From the NCBI RefSeq assembly GCF_013416325.1, contig NZ_JACCGK010000017.1, positions 1 to 64,000 of the forward strand: DNA of 64,000 bases, in the 5' to 3' direction. The DNA comes from Vreelandella sedimenti. GTDB taxonomy: Bacteria; Pseudomonadota; Gammaproteobacteria; Pseudomonadales; Halomonadaceae. A program made the translations under genes and the position numbers. The notes under the pieces were generated by a model, which did no database searches, was not told where the DNA came from, and saw only the letters and a list, made by a program, of their open reading frames with translations. Shown in pieces: positions 62,773-64,000 of the stretch. How positions within the stretch are numbered: the stretch's first letter is position 1; each line of letters opens with the position of its first letter.

Positions 62773-64000
62773 GTGACAGACAGCCCGCCCTCAAAACCAA
62801 CCTACGCGCCAGACATCGACCTTGGCCATTTTTTTGGCTGGCTAGTTGACTGTAAGTGGTTGATTTTATTTGTAATATTTCTTTTTGGTGTCGGTGGCTA
62901 CCTGTATGCTGGCTCGCAGCCCCGCATATACAGTGCCGATTCGCTTGTGCAGGTAGAAAGCAAGGATAGCACGCTGATCAACCTGCCCGGGATGTCGGGG
63001 CAGGCAAGCCTTGAGGAAAACAGGACACTGACCGAGATCGGAATCCTGAAATCGAGAATGGTACTGGGTGGGGCAGTTGACCGCGAAAATCTGACCATCC
63101 GAGTCACCCCCAGGCGCTTGTACTTTCTCGGTAACTTCCTCGTCAACCGGGGTGTGTCCGTACCCTCTTTGATGCGTGATCATCCTTATGTATGGGCCAA
63201 TGAATTTGTCGATGTCTCGCGATTCGAAGTGCCCGAGGGGGCCTCTAGAGGTCCCTACATTATCCGCTCAGAGGGTGATGGTGGTTATACCTTGCTACAG
63301 GGCGAGCGTGTTTTGTTTACCGGGCAGGCTGGCGAAACACTGCACAGCGACGATGGTTATCGGTTGTTCGTGCAACGCCTCGAAGCGCATGCAGGTGCCG
63401 AGTTCCTGCTATCCCTAAGTACCCGTCTGAGTGCGATCAATGCGCTCAAATCAAGTTTGAGTAGCTCCCAAGCGGAAGGGGAGTGGCTGGTCAATCTTCG
63501 CCTGACCGGTCAGGACAGAACGCAGATTGAGGATACTCTCAACACTATTATGGAGGTCTTCCTGGCACAAAACATCGAGCGTCAGTCCGCCCAGGCCGAC
63601 CGTCAGCTTCAGTTCCTTGCGGAACAGATTCCCCAGGTTAGCGAACAGCTCTCCGCTTCAGAATCTAACCTGAACGATTATCGCGCCCAACGCGATTCCG
63701 TTGATCTGGATTTCCAGACCGAAGCCATGCTGAACAATCTGGTGACAATCGAAAATCAATTGTCGGATATCGAGTTTCAGCGGATCGAACTGGGGCAACG
63801 TTTCACTAGTGGTCACCCAACCTACCAAGTGCTGGTTAATAAGAAGCAGCGACTGGAAGAAAGCAAAGCGGAATTGGAAATTCAGATTCACGACCTCCCC
63901 GAAACCCAGCAGGAGATCCTTAGGCTTGAGCGGGCGGCTCGCGTTAATCAGGAAATCTATATACAGCTGCTCAACAAGCAGCAAGAAATGCGCCTGATTC
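62773..64000 (+). CDS. Wzc-like polysaccharide co-polymerase / tyrosine kinase (partial, runs off the window)
   Basis: The first 409 codons of a Wzc/GumC-type protein. A membrane helix at about 30-50 (WLILFVIFLFGVGGYLYAG) follows a cytosolic N-terminus with DIDLGHFFGWLVDCK. A Wzz-like domain comes next (AGSQPRIYSADSLVQVE, LTEIGILKSRMVLG), then long periplasmic coiled coils (QFLAEQIPQVSEQLSASESNLNDYRAQ). The family continues with a second helix and a C-terminal BY-kinase, not seen here. GTG at 62773 with AAGG upstream. It belongs to a Wzx/Wzy-type export route controlled by the tandem ops elements. Confidence 0.88.
   Translation, partial: MTDSPPSKPTYAPDIDLGHFFGWLVDCKWLILFVIFLFGVGGYLYAGSQPRIYSADSLVQVESKDSTLINLPGMSGQASLEENRTLTEIGILKSRMVLGGAVDRENLTIRVTPRRLYFLGNFLVNRGVSVPSLMRDHPYVWANEFVDVSRFEVPEGASRGPYIIRSEGDGGYTLLQGERVLFTGQAGETLHSDDGYRLFVQRLEAHAGAEFLLSLSTRLSAINALKSSLSSSQAEGEWLVNLRLTGQDRTQIEDTLNTIMEVFLAQNIERQSAQADRQLQFLAEQIPQVSEQLSASESNLNDYRAQRDSVDLDFQTEAMLNNLVTIENQLSDIEFQRIELGQRFTSGHPTYQVLVNKKQRLEESKAELEIQIHDLPETQQEILRLERAARVNQEIYIQLLNKQQEMRLI

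Overview
The window looks like a chromosomal segment of a moderately halophilic gammaproteobacterium, most likely Halomonadaceae. This is an inference from acidic secreted and housekeeping proteins (porin, flagellin), proteobacterial thyA-folA and cysD-cysNC arrangements, and RfaH-type ops elements. Nearly all of it is one large surface-polysaccharide locus between housekeeping genes.

Layout. (1) 213-4422: thyA, folA, a ProQ/FinO-domain protein, a porin and a truncated second porin. (2) 4967-12902: initiating sugar-phosphate transferase, two GT2 glycosyltransferase genes, an O-antigen-type ABC exporter (Wzm/Wzt) and a methyltransferase. (3) 12968-15809: a gtr-type glucosylation cassette (GtrII-like, GtrA, GtrB). 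(4) 16479-20489: dTDP-rhamnose genes, with rmlB frameshifted. (5) 20813-28754: an ops element followed by a lipoprotein gene and a group-2-like capsule exporter (KpsD, KpsM, KpsE, KpsT) interrupted by a beta-CASP metallo-beta-lactamase gene. (6) 28785-32180: a second rmlB-rmlD set with a decayed rmlA. (7) 32624-41633: a strongly AT-rich, evidently transferred island with a multidomain glycosyltransferase, three sulfotransferases, a pyruvyltransferase and a hydrolase-like protein. (8) 41681-47146: more glycosyltransferases, a kinase-like protein and galE. (9) 47209-61589: SLC13 permease, cysD, cysNC and cysQ (PAPS supply and PAP removal), pgm, a flagellin gene with a sigma-28 promoter, phosphomannomutase and pgi. 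(10) 62016-64000: a duplicated ops leader and the start of a Wzc-like gene running off the window. Together the genes supply nucleotide sugars and PAPS, assemble a probably rhamnose-containing and sulfated or pyruvylated polysaccharide, and export it.

The most unusual feature is a family of heptanucleotide repeat insertions scattered from 16.9 to 47.2 kb. The full form is a left arm of TGAGTGG/TGAGTTG-type heptamers, a gene for a small 23S-rRNA-intervening-sequence-type four-helix-bundle protein (IVP), then a right arm of the complementary TCACAAC/CTCACCA-type heptamers. Three IVP copies occur. One has a 30-unit left arm and a perfect 93-unit right arm. Gene-less versions lie between capsule genes and even in frame inside rmlB and rmlD, where they encode peptides such as LTTHNS or LTPHTS. 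In transcripts the arms could pair into large hairpins with the IVP gene in the loop, the same layout as rRNA intervening sequences. This may be an undescribed repeat/IVP element that shapes the locus.
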